Below are positions 19,624-29,200 of a stretch of 64,000 bases of DNA, one piece after another. Under the pieces are notes generated by a model, which ran no database searches, was not told where the DNA came from, and saw only the letters and a list, made by a program, of their open reading frames with translations. The stretch spans positions 124,001-188,000 of the forward strand of contig JALORC010000015.1 of NCBI GenBank assembly GCA_025459175.1, written 5' to 3'. The translations under genes and the position numbers were made by a program. The stretch is from Planctomycetota bacterium (GTDB lineage Bacteria > Planctomycetota > UBA1135 > UBA2386). Position 1 is the stretch's first letter; each line of letters opens with the position of its first letter.

Positions 19624-19978
19624 CCGCGGCATCGGTGCTCGCGTCGCTCGGCGGCGGAGTCGCCGGTGGCGATCGCAGGCCGGATAGCCACAGCGCGCCG
19701 AACGTGCTGCCGAGCAGGCGGCGCACTCGATGGGCGAGCGCCGCCGACCAGCTGGCTGACGGCGCCGCAGCGACCTGCGTTCGCGGACCGCGGAGCGTGC
19801 GCACGAGCAGCATGCCGAGCAGCGCTCCGCCGCCGACCGCGAGCCGCGGATGGCGACGCACCAGCTCGCGCAGCTGCAATGGCGCCAGCGCGGCCTCGGC
19901 GACTCCGTTCGCCTCGGCGCGCAGGTCGGCCTTGGCCAGGCGCGCGCGTTCGGCGAGATAGCGTCGTTCAGGAGTCAT
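19601..19978 (-). CDS. Small membrane-associated protein, YqjK/DUF3618-like position
   Basis: The 125-residue product is basic. It opens MTPERRYLAERARLAKADLRA, then has a helix and a single hydrophobic segment (LAVGGGALLGMLLVRTL, about 46-62) and an Ala/Ser/Pro-rich tail. It starts 11 bp inside the end of the holin-like gene, so it is the third gene of a small operon after the YqjD-like and YqjE-like genes. In Enterobacteria yqjD-yqjE-yqjK has the same order, and the third gene is likewise short and basic. I do not recognise the family by sequence alone. Confidence 0.65.
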   Translation of the reverse strand: MTPERRYLAERARLAKADLRAEANGVAEAALAPLQLRELVRRHPRLAVGGGALLGMLLVRTLRGPRTQVAAAPSASWSAALAHRVRRLLGSTFGALWLSGLRSPPATPPPSDASTDAAVRSARRD

Positions 19979-20489
19979 CGTGGCTCCCGGTGCCGGCCGT
20001 CACCGGCGCCGCGGCCGGCGTCGCGGCTGGCTGGGGCTCGTGGCGGCGGCGCAAGCTGGCGAGGCGGTGTCGCGATCGCCAGCGCAGGCCGGACCACAGC
20101 GCCACGCCGGTGGTAGTGAGAGCGCCGATACCGACCAGCAGCGCGGCCAGCCACAGCCTGCCGGCGAGCAGTTCCGACAGGCCGCCGGTCACGCCCAGCA
20201 GCAGCAACGTCACCGCGATCGTCGTCACTGCCGCGGTGGTCAGCACCAGCAGCGAGCCGGCCATCAGCCGCAGCGATGCATCGGCCGCTACCAGTCGCAG
20301 GCGGTCGATCTGTATCGCGCCCAGGCGCCGGCAGTGCGCGTAGAGGCGCGGCAGACGGATGCCCAACGTGCGCCACGCGCGTGGTGCGGCATGCGTCGGC
20401 GCTGCACCGTTGCTGCCGTTGGTGCGCGCGGCCGGGCGGCGGCCGGGTTCGGGCCGGTGGCCCTGGCGAAGTCGGTTGCGGGCCACCAT
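19968..20489 (-). CDS. YqjE-like (holin superfamily) membrane protein
   Basis: The 173-residue product starts at the ATG at 20489. A basic N-terminus and an amphipathic stretch (ADASLRLMAGSLL) lead into two membrane helices, about 76-98 (LVLTTAAVTTIAVTLLLLGVTGG) and 103-128 (LLAGRLWLAALLVGIGALTTTGV), and a basic tail. This is the layout of the YqjE / phage-holin-like group of stress-induced inner-membrane proteins. It follows the YqjD-like gene by 40 bp and overlaps the next gene. Confidence 0.7.
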   Translation of the reverse strand: MVARNRLRQGHRPEPGRRPAARTNGSNGAAPTHAAPRAWRTLGIRLPRLYAHCRRLGAIQIDRLRLVAADASLRLMAGSLLVLTTAAVTTIAVTLLLLGVTGGLSELLAGRLWLAALLVGIGALTTTGVALWSGLRWRSRHRLASLRRRHEPQPAATPAAAPVTAGTGSHDDS

Positions 20490-20529
20490 GGTCAGGCCCT
20501 CCGCGCGGAACGGGAACAGGCCATCGCGA

Positions 20530-20805
20530 TCACCGGCGGCGCCACAGCATGCTCAGCAGAGCGCCGGTGCCGAGCGAGATCAGCAGCGCCTTGATCGGCG
20601 ACGAACGCACGGCGTTCAGCACACTCGCCTCGAGTTCGTGCAGCTTGTCCTTGCCGCCGGCGTAGCTCTCGGCGGCGCTCTCTTTCCAGTCGTGGAGCTT
20701 CTCCTTCACGGCGTCCTTGGCCAGGTGGCCGATGTCGGCCAGGTTGCCTCGGGTCTCGGCGGCTTTGTCGCGCAGGCGGTCCTGCAGGCTGGTGATGTCG
20801 GTCAT
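20530..20805 (-). CDS. ElaB/YqjD-like (DUF883) membrane-anchored stress protein
   Basis: The 91-residue product starts at the ATG at 20805, preceded by GAGGAA at a good distance. A long charged amphipathic helix (residues 1-60) is followed by one C-terminal membrane segment (SSPIKALLISLGTGALLSML) ending in Trp-Arg-Arg-Arg. This is the ElaB/YqjD/YgaM plan; in E. coli YqjD is a stationary-phase inner-membrane protein that binds ribosomes. Longer starts at 20820 and 20862 (GTG) are possible. The N-terminal part also resembles CsbD-like stress proteins. Confidence 0.78.
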   Translation of the reverse strand: MTDITSLQDRLRDKAAETRGNLADIGHLAKDAVKEKLHDWKESAAESYAGGKDKLHELEASVLNAVRSSPIKALLISLGTGALLSMLWRRR

Positions 20806-20898
20806 CTGGGGGTTCCTCATGGCCGGTGCGAGCCGGAGCCGGGGGGCGAGGGTCGCCGACACCTGCTCCGGCCTTCACGCGCCGGTGCACCGGACAGA

Positions 20899-20912
20899 GC
20901 AACTCACGGGCC
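20899..20912 (-). promoter_or_regulatory. Sigma54-type -24/-12 site of the YqjD-like operon
   Basis: On the minus strand GGCCCGTGAGTTGCT has GG-N10-GC with TTGCT. The start would be near 20887, 82 nt before the ATG at 20805. Confidence 0.42.
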
Positions 20913-20935
20913 GGCCGCGGCCGGATGCGGCGCCG

Positions 20936-21133
20936 CTACTTGATCGTCGGCAGCTGGATCGTGTCGCCGCGGCCGATCACCCCGAAGCCGTACAGCAGCC
21001 ACAGCACGACGGCCACGACGACGACGACGTTGAGGATCGATTTGATCTTGCCGTCCATCGGGATGTAGGTGTTGACCAACCAGAGCAGGAGACCGACCAC
21101 GACGAGCGTGATCACGACGTTGATGAGGGGCAT
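20936..21133 (-). CDS. Thivi_2564-family small membrane protein
   Basis: The 65-residue product has two hydrophobic helices (LINVVITLVVVGLLLWLVNTY and ILNVVVVVAVVLWLLYGFG) joined by IPMDGKIKS. This pattern, including NTYIPM and the second Val-rich helix with an Asn, is that of the Thivi_2564 family. Function unknown; such proteins sit among stress genes in many genomes. It is divergent from the small gene at 21385. Confidence 0.8.
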   Translation of the reverse strand: MPLINVVITLVVVGLLLWLVNTYIPMDGKIKSILNVVVVVAVVLWLLYGFGVIGRGDTIQLPTIK

Positions 21134-21265
21134 TCGATCGGGGCGGCGAACGGAGGTCCGCCGTGCGAGGCCAGAAGCACGAACTGCGCCGCGCCGGTGC
21201 GGATTCTGGTGGCCGCGGGAAGTGGGGCCGTCGGCCGGGCCGCGCGCCGATGGAACGGGATTCCT

Positions 21266-21275
21266 TTTGTAGAAA
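21266..21275. promoter_or_regulatory. Putative upstream activator site, TTTGTAGAAA
   Basis: This AT-rich 10-mer stands out in a GC-rich intergenic region, about 50 bp before the sigma54-like site at 21325. Its reverse complement is at 33563-33572, also upstream of a sigma54-like site. Both fit a wider pattern TTTGYASAAW with the elements at 8812 and 17035. Confidence 0.4.
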
Positions 21276-21324
21276 CCGGCCGCGGCGGGCTGTGGCGGCG
21301 GCGCCGGCGGGGCGGCGGGCGAGC

Positions 21325-21338
21325 GGCATGTTGTTTGC
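21325..21338 (+). promoter_or_regulatory. Sigma54-type -24/-12 site of the lmo0937-like gene
   Basis: GGCATGTTGTTTGCC gives GG-N10-GC with TTGC. The start would be near 21350, 35 nt before the ATG at 21385. Confidence 0.48.
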
Positions 21339-21384
21339 CGAACGCGAGCCCGACCGGCGGCCGTGCGGCCGCGGCCTGATCCTC

Positions 21385-21540
21385 ATGCTCTATCCAATCG
21401 TCGTCGTGCTGTTGCTGCTCTGGGCACTCGGCATGGTCTCGTCGTTCACGCTCGGTGGCTTGCTGCACCTGCTGCTGGTGGTGGTCGTGGTGCTGTTGGT
21501 AGTGCGCCTGCTGGCGGGGCGTGGCGCGGCAACGATGTGA
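21385..21540 (+). CDS. lmo0937-family small membrane protein
   Basis: The product has only 51 residues: MLYPIVVVLLLLWALGMVSS, then FTLGGLLHLLLVVVVVLLVV and a short RLLAGRG tail. Two hydrophobic helices separated by SFTLGG, with a His at the start of the second, are the hallmark of the lmo0937 family. The function is unknown; it is often stress-induced. The start is the ATG at 21385; no clear Shine-Dalgarno site. The SRPBCC gene follows after 62 bp with its own promoter-like site. Confidence 0.82.
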   Translation: MLYPIVVVLLLLWALGMVSSFTLGGLLHLLLVVVVVLLVVRLLAGRGAATM

Positions 21541-21573
21541 ACAAGGTCGATCGTCGGCTCGGCAACGGCGCCG

Positions 21574-21587
21574 GGCACGATGGTTGC
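21574..21587 (+). promoter_or_regulatory. Sigma54-type -24/-12 site of the SRPBCC gene
   Basis: GGCACGATGGTTGCG is nearly the consensus GGCACG-N4-TTGC. The start would be at about 21599, only 4 nt before the ATG at 21603. Confidence 0.6.
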
Positions 21588-21602
21588 GCTGCGCCTTGCA
21601 GC

Positions 21603-22112
21603 ATGGCCAACATCGAACGCAGCGTCGACGTCCTCGTCCCGGTCCGCACCGCCTACGACCAGTGGACCCAGTTCGAGCAGTTCCCGCGCTTCATGCGCCA
21701 CGTGAAGAGTGTGCGTCAGGTCGACGACCGCCGGCTGCTGTGGCGGGTCGAGCTCGGCGGCCAGGTGCGCGAGTTCGAGGCCGAGATCGTCGAGCAGATC
21801 CCCGACAAGCGGATCGCCTGGCGCACCACCGCCGGCCTCGTGCACCAGGGCGTCATCACGTTCCATCGCCTCGCCTCTGACCGGTGCCGGCTGATGCTGC
21901 AGATCGACTACGAGCCCGAGGGGCTGATCGAGCGGATCGGCACGTTGCTCGGCGTCCCGTACTTCGATGTTTTGCGCGACCTGCGGCGATTCGTCGCCTT
22001 CGTGGAGCAGGCGGCGGTCGCCACCGGTGGGTGGCGCGGCAAGATCCTGAACCGCGACGAGGAGCCCAGGCCGATCCCGGTGCCGGTGGCCGCCGCCCCG
22101 CCGTTGCGGTGA
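21603..22112 (+). CDS. SRPBCC-family (polyketide cyclase/dehydrase-like) protein
   Basis: The 169-residue product begins MANIERSVDVLVPVRTAYDQWTQFEQFPRFM, the classic start of the START-like SRPBCC fold found in coenzyme Q-binding and cyclase/dehydrase proteins. LVHQGVITFHRL and LMLQIDYEPEGLIERIG strands follow, then the C-terminal helix. The fold holds a hydrophobic ligand; the ligand here is unknown. Its stop overlaps the GTG of the kinase-like gene (GTGA), so the two are made together and a ligand-sensing partnership is possible. Confidence 0.85.
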   Translation: MANIERSVDVLVPVRTAYDQWTQFEQFPRFMRHVKSVRQVDDRRLLWRVELGGQVREFEAEIVEQIPDKRIAWRTTAGLVHQGVITFHRLASDRCRLMLQIDYEPEGLIERIGTLLGVPYFDVLRDLRRFVAFVEQAAVATGGWRGKILNRDEEPRPIPVPVAAAPPLR

Positions 22113-23017
22113 CCGTGCCGTCGCTGGTGGCCCCGATCGGGTTCGAGATCGAGCTGTGGCCGGCCGTCGCGCTGGGGGGCACGTTGGTCGCTGCCGGCGT
22201 TGGCTGGTGGTGGCTGTTGGGGCGCCGTCGCGCGCGCTTGCCTGCAGCACTGCCGGCAGCTCTGCCAGCGGCACTGGCGGTGGCGCAACGACGCATCCGC
22301 GACTTCGCCGCGGCGCAGGCGGGCTTCGTCTTCACGTTGACCGACGAACTGCGCGAGCCGCTGGCGACGGCGCTGGACCATGCCGAGCTGTTGGTCACCA
22401 ACAGCAGCGAGCCGGCCACCGTCGAGCGGTTCGCCGCTGGCTTGGTCGAGGACCTGCAGCATCTGTCCGGGCTGGTCGACAGCTATCTGCGACTGGCGCA
22501 GCCAGTGGTGCAGGCCGACCCGGGCCGGATGGTGCCGGTGCATGTGCACGACGTGCTGCTGGCGGCGGCGCAGCGCTGCCGCAATCTGGCGGCCACGCGC
22601 GGGGTGACGATCGTGCCGGTGCTGGCCGAGCTCCACGACGGCGCGCCGGTCGAGGTCCTCGGCGACTCGATCCTGCTCGAATCGATGCTCGAGAGCCTGG
22701 TGCGCAACGGCATCCTGGCCTCGCCGCGCGGGGCCGTGGTCGAGCTGCGCGTGCAGGTGGTCGGCGATCAGGTGCACGTCGCCGTGCACGACACCGGACC
22801 GCCGCTGCCGCCGGGAGCGGTCGAGGACGTGATGTTCGCCTTCTTCCCGCCGGTGCCGTCGCGGCGGCCGCTGGCGGCCGGCCTCAGCCTCGCGGTGGCG
22901 ATGCGGGTCGCGGAGCACCATCGTGGTTCGCTCTCGCTGGCGAACGGCCCCGACGGTGGCTGCAAGGTCGAGGTACAGCTGCCGCGTTGGGTCGCCGGCC
23001 CGTCGCCGTCGCGGTGA
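22109..23017 (+). CDS. Histidine-kinase-like protein lacking the phospho-acceptor His
   Basis: The 302-residue product starts at the GTG at 22109. One N-terminal membrane helix (about 17-37) is followed by a dimerisation helix and an ATPase domain. In the H-box the sequence is FVFTLTDELREPL: Asp79 stands where the His should be. The ATPase half keeps the N-box Asn (LESLVRNGI), G1 Asp (VAVHDTGPPLPP) and an EHHRGSL segment. It is a paralogue of the sensor at 39275-40321 (shared DHAELLV/NHAELLV, MLES and EHHRG segments), which has the His but lacks the Asn and Asp. It may phosphorylate that protein in trans, or act as a scaffold. No receiver gene is adjacent. Confidence 0.8.
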   Translation: MTVPSLVAPIGFEIELWPAVALGGTLVAAGVGWWWLLGRRRARLPAALPAALPAALAVAQRRIRDFAAAQAGFVFTLTDELREPLATALDHAELLVTNSSEPATVERFAAGLVEDLQHLSGLVDSYLRLAQPVVQADPGRMVPVHVHDVLLAAAQRCRNLAATRGVTIVPVLAELHDGAPVEVLGDSILLESMLESLVRNGILASPRGAVVELRVQVVGDQVHVAVHDTGPPLPPGAVEDVMFAFFPPVPSRRPLAAGLSLAVAMRVAEHHRGSLSLANGPDGGCKVEVQLPRWVAGPSPSR

Positions 23018-23077
23018 TCGCACCGGCGGCCGCGTGCCGTTCGGGAAAATGCGGTGCGGGCGGCGCCGGGCGTTGCT

Positions 23078-23093
23078 GCTGTCTGCCGACAGC
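23078..23093. terminator. Small hairpin after the kinase-like gene
   Basis: GCTGTC-TGCC-GACAGC forms a six-base stem with a four-base loop, 60 bp after the stop at 23017, in the gap between two convergent genes. There is no U-tract. Confidence 0.35.
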
Positions 23094-23156
23094 GATCACG
23101 GGTGGGTGGACTGCGGCGCCGCCTGCACTCACGCCTTCACCTCTACCCGCAGCGCC

Positions 23157-23181
23157 TGAAGACGAGCTGAAGCCGGCATGA
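23157..23181. promoter_or_regulatory. 11-bp-period response-regulator box in a convergent gap
   Basis: TGA occurs three times at exact 11-bp spacing (23157, 23168, 23179), as in the box at 41223-41247. No start codon of a recognised gene is close: the gap lies between the 3' ends of the kinase-like gene and the glucan-synthase gene. Confidence 0.4.
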
Positions 23182-23206
23182 GAAACGGCAGTCGGCGCCT
23201 GGCCTC

Positions 23207-26200
23207 TCAACCGATCTGCGCCTGGACCTGGTGCAGTTGGCCGTCGGCCAACACCGGGATCGCCGCGGGCTCAACCGCGAGCGTCGCGCCGTCGAGACTC
23301 AGTTGCGTGATGCCGGTGCACTTGCCGTCCGGATTGTCGACGACGATGCGATAGCGCGTGGTGTCGATGCGGTAGTCGATGCGGAACCGGCGCCAGCCGG
23401 ATGGCACGCAGGGTTCGAGCAGCAACACCGCACCGCGGCGGCGCAGACCGAGCAGCGACTCGATCGCGGCCCGATGCAGCCACGCAGCCGAGCCGGTGTA
23501 CCAGGTCCAGCCGCCGCGACCCTCGTGCGGGGCGACCGAGTAGATGTCGGCGCTGACCACGTACGGTTCGACCCGATAGCGCTGCACCTCGGCCGGGTGC
23601 AGGCTGTGGCGGATCGGGTTCAGCATCGAGAACAGTTCGCCGGCCCGATCGCCGTCACCGAGCCGCGCGAACGCCATCACCGCCCAGGCGGCGGCGTGGG
23701 TGTACTGGCCGCCGTTCTCGCGCAGTCCCGGCGGATAGGCCCGCACGTAGCCCGGATCGGCGCCATCGGTGTCGAACGGCGGCGTGAACAACAGCACCAG
23801 CTGGCGCGGCGCGCGCACCAGCTGCTCGTACATCGCCGTCATCGCCGGTCGCCGGCGCGCCGGATCGCCGGCGCCGCTCAGCACCGCCCACGACTGCGCC
23901 AGCGAATCGATGCGGCACGCCACCGAGGTGCTGCTGCCGAGCGGCGAACCGTCGTCGTAGTAGCCGCGCCGGTAGTAGGCGCCGTCCCAGCCGTGCTGGT
24001 CGATCGCCTGCGCCAGGGTTGCGGCCGCCGTCAACCACGCTGCGGCGCGCGCCGTCTCGCCGCGCGCGGCCGCCAGCGGCGCGAAGTCGGTCAGGTTGCG
24101 GTGCAGGAACCAGGCCAGCCAGACGCTCTCGCCGCGGCCCTGTTGGCCGACCCGGTTGAAGCCGTCGTTCCAGTCGCCGGTGCCGATGTGGGGCAGCCCG
24201 TGCGCACCGAACTGCAGGCTGCGGTCGAGCGCGCGCGCGCAGTGTTCGAACAGCGTCGCGGTGGTCGAGGTCGGGTCGCCGGGCAGGAACGCGTCGGTCG
24301 CGTCGGGGGCCAGTTCCGGACCGGTCACGAACGGCACCTGCTCGTCGAGCACGGCGGTCTCGCCGGTGCCGTCGAGGTAGTGCGCGGTCGCGAACACCAG
24401 CCACAGCGCGTCGTCGCTGATCCGGGTCCGCACGCCGCGACCGGACTGCGGCAACCACCAGTGCATCACGTCGCCGGCCTCGTACTGCACGGCGGCGGCA
24501 CGCAGCAGGTGCTGGCGGGCGAGGGCCGGTCGCACCAGCACCAGCGCCATGTGGTCCTGCAGCTGGTCGCGGAAGCCGAACGCACCACCGGCCTGGTAGA
24601 ACGCCGCGCGCGCCCACAGCCGGCAGGCGACCGTCTGGTAGAGCAGCCAGCGGTTGACCAGCAGGTCGAACGCGCGGTCCGGCGTCTCGACCTGGACCGT
24701 GCCGAGCAGCGCGTCCCAGTGGGCGATCACGGCCCGCAGCACGGCGGCCGCGGCAATGGTGCGATAGCGCAGCGCCAGCGCGATCGCGGCCGGGCGGTCG
24801 TTCGCCTCGCCGAGGCTGCACACGAACTCGATCGAGGCGCCGGGGGCGAGCTCGAGCTCGGTGCGCAGCACGGCGCACGGGTCGAGGCCGCCGCCGCAGC
24901 GGCTCAGCAGCGGTCGCCGGTCGTGCATGCCGGCGGCGCGATCCAGCGTACCGTTGCGGCCGAGGAACTCGGTGCGATCGCAGGTCCATTCGCCATCGCG
25001 CTGGCCGAGGTCGACGAACGCGACGCGGTGGCGGAACTCCTCGCGCCACGGATTGTGCGCCAGCAGCACACCGCTGTCGTGGTCGTGGTCGGTGACGATG
25101 TGGTGGGCGGCCTGCTCGCGGCGGCTGCCGAGCACCCATTCGACGTACAGCGAGAGCGACAGGCGCCGGGTCCGGTCGCTGCGGTTGTGCAGGCGCAGGT
25201 GGGACAGCTTGATCGGGTCCTCGAGCGGCACGAACTGCACCAGTTCGACGCGCAGCGCCGGGCTGTCCAGCACGAAGCGTGTGTAGCCCTGGCCGTGGTG
25301 CGCCGTGTAGTCGGCGCCGGCCAGGCGCACCGGGGCCGCGGTCGGACCGAACACCTCGCCGGTGTCGAGATCGCGCAGCAACATCGTCTCGCCGATCGGA
25401 TCGACGGTCGGGTCGTTGGACCACGCGGTCAGCTGGTTCTCGCGGCTGTTGCCGGACCACGTGTAGCCCGCCCCTTCGGCCGCGACCTGGAAGCCGAAGC
25501 TGCCGTTGGTGATCACGTTGATCCACGGTGCCGGCGTGCCGCGATCGGTCGGCAGCGCGATCGTGTACTCGCGGCCGCCGGCGGTGAAGCCGCCGAGGCC
25601 GTTCCAGAACTCGACCGCCGGCGGCGGTCGCCGCGGGCTCGTCGACGGTGCCGTGCGGGCGGCGAACGGCAGCCGGCGCGCGGTCGGCGGCAGCGGGGTC
25701 TCGGCGCGGCGGCGCACCTGTTCGGCGAGGCTGCCGCGATGGCCGAACAGCACCACGCGGGCCGCCGCCAACAGCGTGCTGCGGGTCGCCGGGGCGATGC
25801 GATCGACGCGCAGCACGAAGATGCGGCCGGTCTGGTCCGGCGGCGAGTTGCGGGTCCGTTGTTCACTGCTGCGCACCAGCGTCTCCATCGCCGTGTGCAG
25901 GTCCTGCACATAGGAGCTGGCGCGTTCGTTCAGCAGCACGAGGTCGACCGCGAGCCGCTTGCTGCGCCAGTACTCGTGCGCGCGCAGCAGCTGCCGCACG
26001 AGGCCGAGATCACCCTGGTCGTCGATGCGCACGACCACCAGCGGCAGGTCGCCGGAGATGCCCTGCGCCCACAGCGCCGACGGCCCGTGGCAACCGGCGC
26101 GCAGCAGCGCGTCGGGCGGCCGCAGGCTCGGGTCGGAATACAGCACACGGTTGGCCAGCCGCTGGAACAACAGCGCCTCGTCGGCGGCGATGCCGAGGTG

Positions 26201-29200
26201 CAGCAGCAGCGCCTGGGCCCGGGTCCACGCCATCGTCGCCGCGCGTTCGAACGCGTTCGGATCGCGGTGGATCGCCGCGAGTGCGAGCACCTCGGCCCGG
26301 CTCGATGCGACCAGCGTCCAGAACGCGATGCGTGCGGTCTTGCCGGGGGCGATGCGCACCCGCAGCCGCAGGCTGAAGATCGCGTCGAGCACGGTGCCGG
26401 AGCCGCCCGCCAACGGCCGCCCGTCCATCACCGCGCGCGGCGCCCGCACGCTGCCGCCGCGACCGAGGAAGCGTTCGCGATCGGTCTCGAACTGCAGGCT
26501 GCCGACCGGTTCGCCCTCGACCACGGCCTGGTGCGCGACCCAGACCTCGGCGTCGGTCGGGTCGCGGCGGCGGCGGGTCGCCAGCAGCAGGCCGAGTTCG
26601 GCCACGTACTCGGTCTGCACGAACATGCGCGCGAACACCGGATGCGCCGCGTCGGCGGCGGCCGGGCCGAGCACCAGCTCGGTGTACGAGGTCGCTTCCA
26701 GCTCGCGCGTCTGCAGCCCGAGATTGCTCAGCGACACCCGCCGGACCTCGGCATCGTGCTCGGGCGACACCACCACGTGCAGGCAGCTGGCGATCGAACC
26801 GTCGCGGCGCGCGATCTCGGCCCGGCCCTCGGGGAACGCCACTTCGTAGCTGGCGGCCTCGACGCCGGTCGGCAGGTGCGCGACCGACCACACCGCGCCG
26901 CTGCGCGCGTCGCGCAGGTAGATCCAGTTGCCGTGCAGGTCGGTGGTGGCGTCCTCGCGCCAGCGCCCGATCGCCTGTGCGCGCCAGCGCGAACCACCGC
27001 CGCCGGCCGCCGTGAGCACCACGGTGTAGTTGCCGTTCGACAGCAGGTTGGTGCGTGGGATCGGATCGTGCGGGCCGTGGAAGATCCGCATCGGGGCCGG
27101 CGCCGCGGGGTTGCTCGACCATGGGCGCACCGGGTGGGCGTCCGGGGTCAGCGTCAGCACCTGGCGCGGCGGCACCCGTTCCTGCAGCAAGAGTTCGGTG
27201 GCGCGCACCAGCGGCAGCGAATGGAACCGGTCGCGCAGGATGCCGGCATGCAGCACGTTGTCGATCGCGCACAGCGTCATGCCCTGGTGGTGGGCCATGA
27301 ACGCCTGCACGACCGCGACCGCGGTGCCGGGCGGACGGCGCGCCGCGGTGTAGTCGAGGGCCTCGTAGCAGCCGAACGCACCGTTGCCGCCCGCCGCGCC
27401 GATGCGCTGCAGATTGGCGACCGCGGCGCTCGGCATCACCATCGCCGCCAGCGCGGTCGCGTACGGGGCCACCACGGTGTCGGCGGCGAGCCCGCGCTTC
27501 TGACCGAGCCCCGGCACGCCGAAGCTCGAGTACTGGTAGGTGAGGTCGAGGTCGCGGGCGTTGTAGGCGGACTCCGAGATGCCCCACGGGATGCCGAGCC
27601 GTCGGCCGTGGCGGATCTGGCGGCGCAGCATCGAGTGGTTGCTCGCCGCCAGCAGACTGCCCTCGGGCTCGTGCAGCACCAGCTTCGGCATCAGGTACTC
27701 GAACATCGAGCCGGACCACGACACCAGCGCGGTGCCACCGGCCACCGCCACCGCGCCGCGCCCGAGCCGCGCCCAGTGCTTGCCCGGGATGTCGCCCTTG
27801 GCGATCGCGAGGAAACTGGCCAGCCGCGACTCCGAGGCGAGCAGGTCGTAGTGGCTGTCGTCGAGGGTGTCCTCGGCGACCCGATAGCCGATCGAGAACA
27901 GGCAGCGGTGCTGGTCGAACAGGAACCCGAACTGCATCGCCGCACTGTGCGCCTGCAGGCGCTGCTGCAGATCGAGCAGCCGCTGCTGCAGCTCCAGGCC
28001 GAGCGCCGCGGCGCGGTCGAGCGCGGCCACCAGTTCGGGCTCGGCCGCGGCCTCGCCGAGCAGCTGCCGGGCCCGTGCGCAGTAGCCGGGCAACTCGGCC
28101 AGCGTCGGCACCGGTGCGGCGGCGAAGGCCTCGGCGGCGGCATCGGCAGGCGGTTCCGCCGCGCTGTTGCGCGCCTGCCGCACGGCCAGCGGCAGCAGTT
28201 CGGTCATCGTCGCGAGCCGAGCGCGAATGGCGGTGCGGGCGGCGGCGACCCAGCGCGACAGTTCGCCCTCGGCCGCGGCCGGCCGCGGCAACAGAGCGCT
28301 GGCGGCGTCCGCCAACCAGCGCAGGTCCATCAGTTCCGCCGCGATCGCGGCGGGGGTCGCAGCGGTGCGCAGCAGCGCGGTCGCCATCGCCTGCAGCGTG
28401 CTGGTCAGCTGGACCACGCGCGGCGCCTCGGCCGCGGCGACGTCCGGTTCCGCGCGCAGCGTCGCCAGGGCCAGCTGCACCGCGTCGTCGATACCGGTCC
28501 GCCAGGCCGGGTGCAGCAGCGGCTGCTGCGGCCAGTCGCGCACCGCCGCGGCGGTCGCCAGCAGGTGGCCGGCGAGGTTGCCGCTGTCGACGGTCGACAC
28601 GTACTTCGGCGGCAACGGCTGCAGCGTGCGGGTGTCGTACCAGTTGAACAGATGGCCGCGATGGCGTTCGAGGCGGTCGACGGTCCGTAGCGTGGCGTCG
28701 AGGCGGTCGGCGCCGTCGGTCGTGGTCAGCCACGCGAAGTCGTGGGCCGCGGTCACCGACAGCAGGTACAGGCCGATGTTGGTCGGCGACGTGCGCTGCG
28801 CGGTCACCGGCTGCGGCGACAGCTGCAGGTTGTCGGGCGGCAGCGCGTGGTCCTCGTCGCCGACCATCTGCTCGAACCAGGCCCAGGTCCGGCGCGCGAG
28901 CTGGCGCAGCGCGGTGGCGCCGGCGGCATCGACGACGAGGCGACGGCGCCGGCGGCTGCCGCGTTCGGCGACCCACGGCGCGACACTCCACAGCAACAGC
29001 CACGGCCACAGCACCGGGGCGCCGCTGGCACCGATCGTCAGCAGCAGTGCGCCCGCGGCGACCGCGACGCTGGCCTGCATGCGGCCGTAGAAGCCGGCGA
29101 CCCCGAGTGTGCCGGCGCGTTCGGCGGCGGCGGACGTCAACCACTCGAGCAGACGGCGCCGTCGCACGAACAGGCGCACCAGCGTGGTCGCGATCGCATC

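Noticed and set aside
21134-21160. GG-N10-GC site (GGACCTCCGTTCGC) before the Thivi_2564-like gene
   Set aside because: The -12 element is TCGC and the base after GG is a purine, unlike the other eight sites.
24000-28690. Very long plus-strand open frame opposite the glucan synthase
   Set aside because: The minus-strand frame has clear GT84/GH94 motifs; the opposite frame is a GC-rich shadow with no domain pattern.
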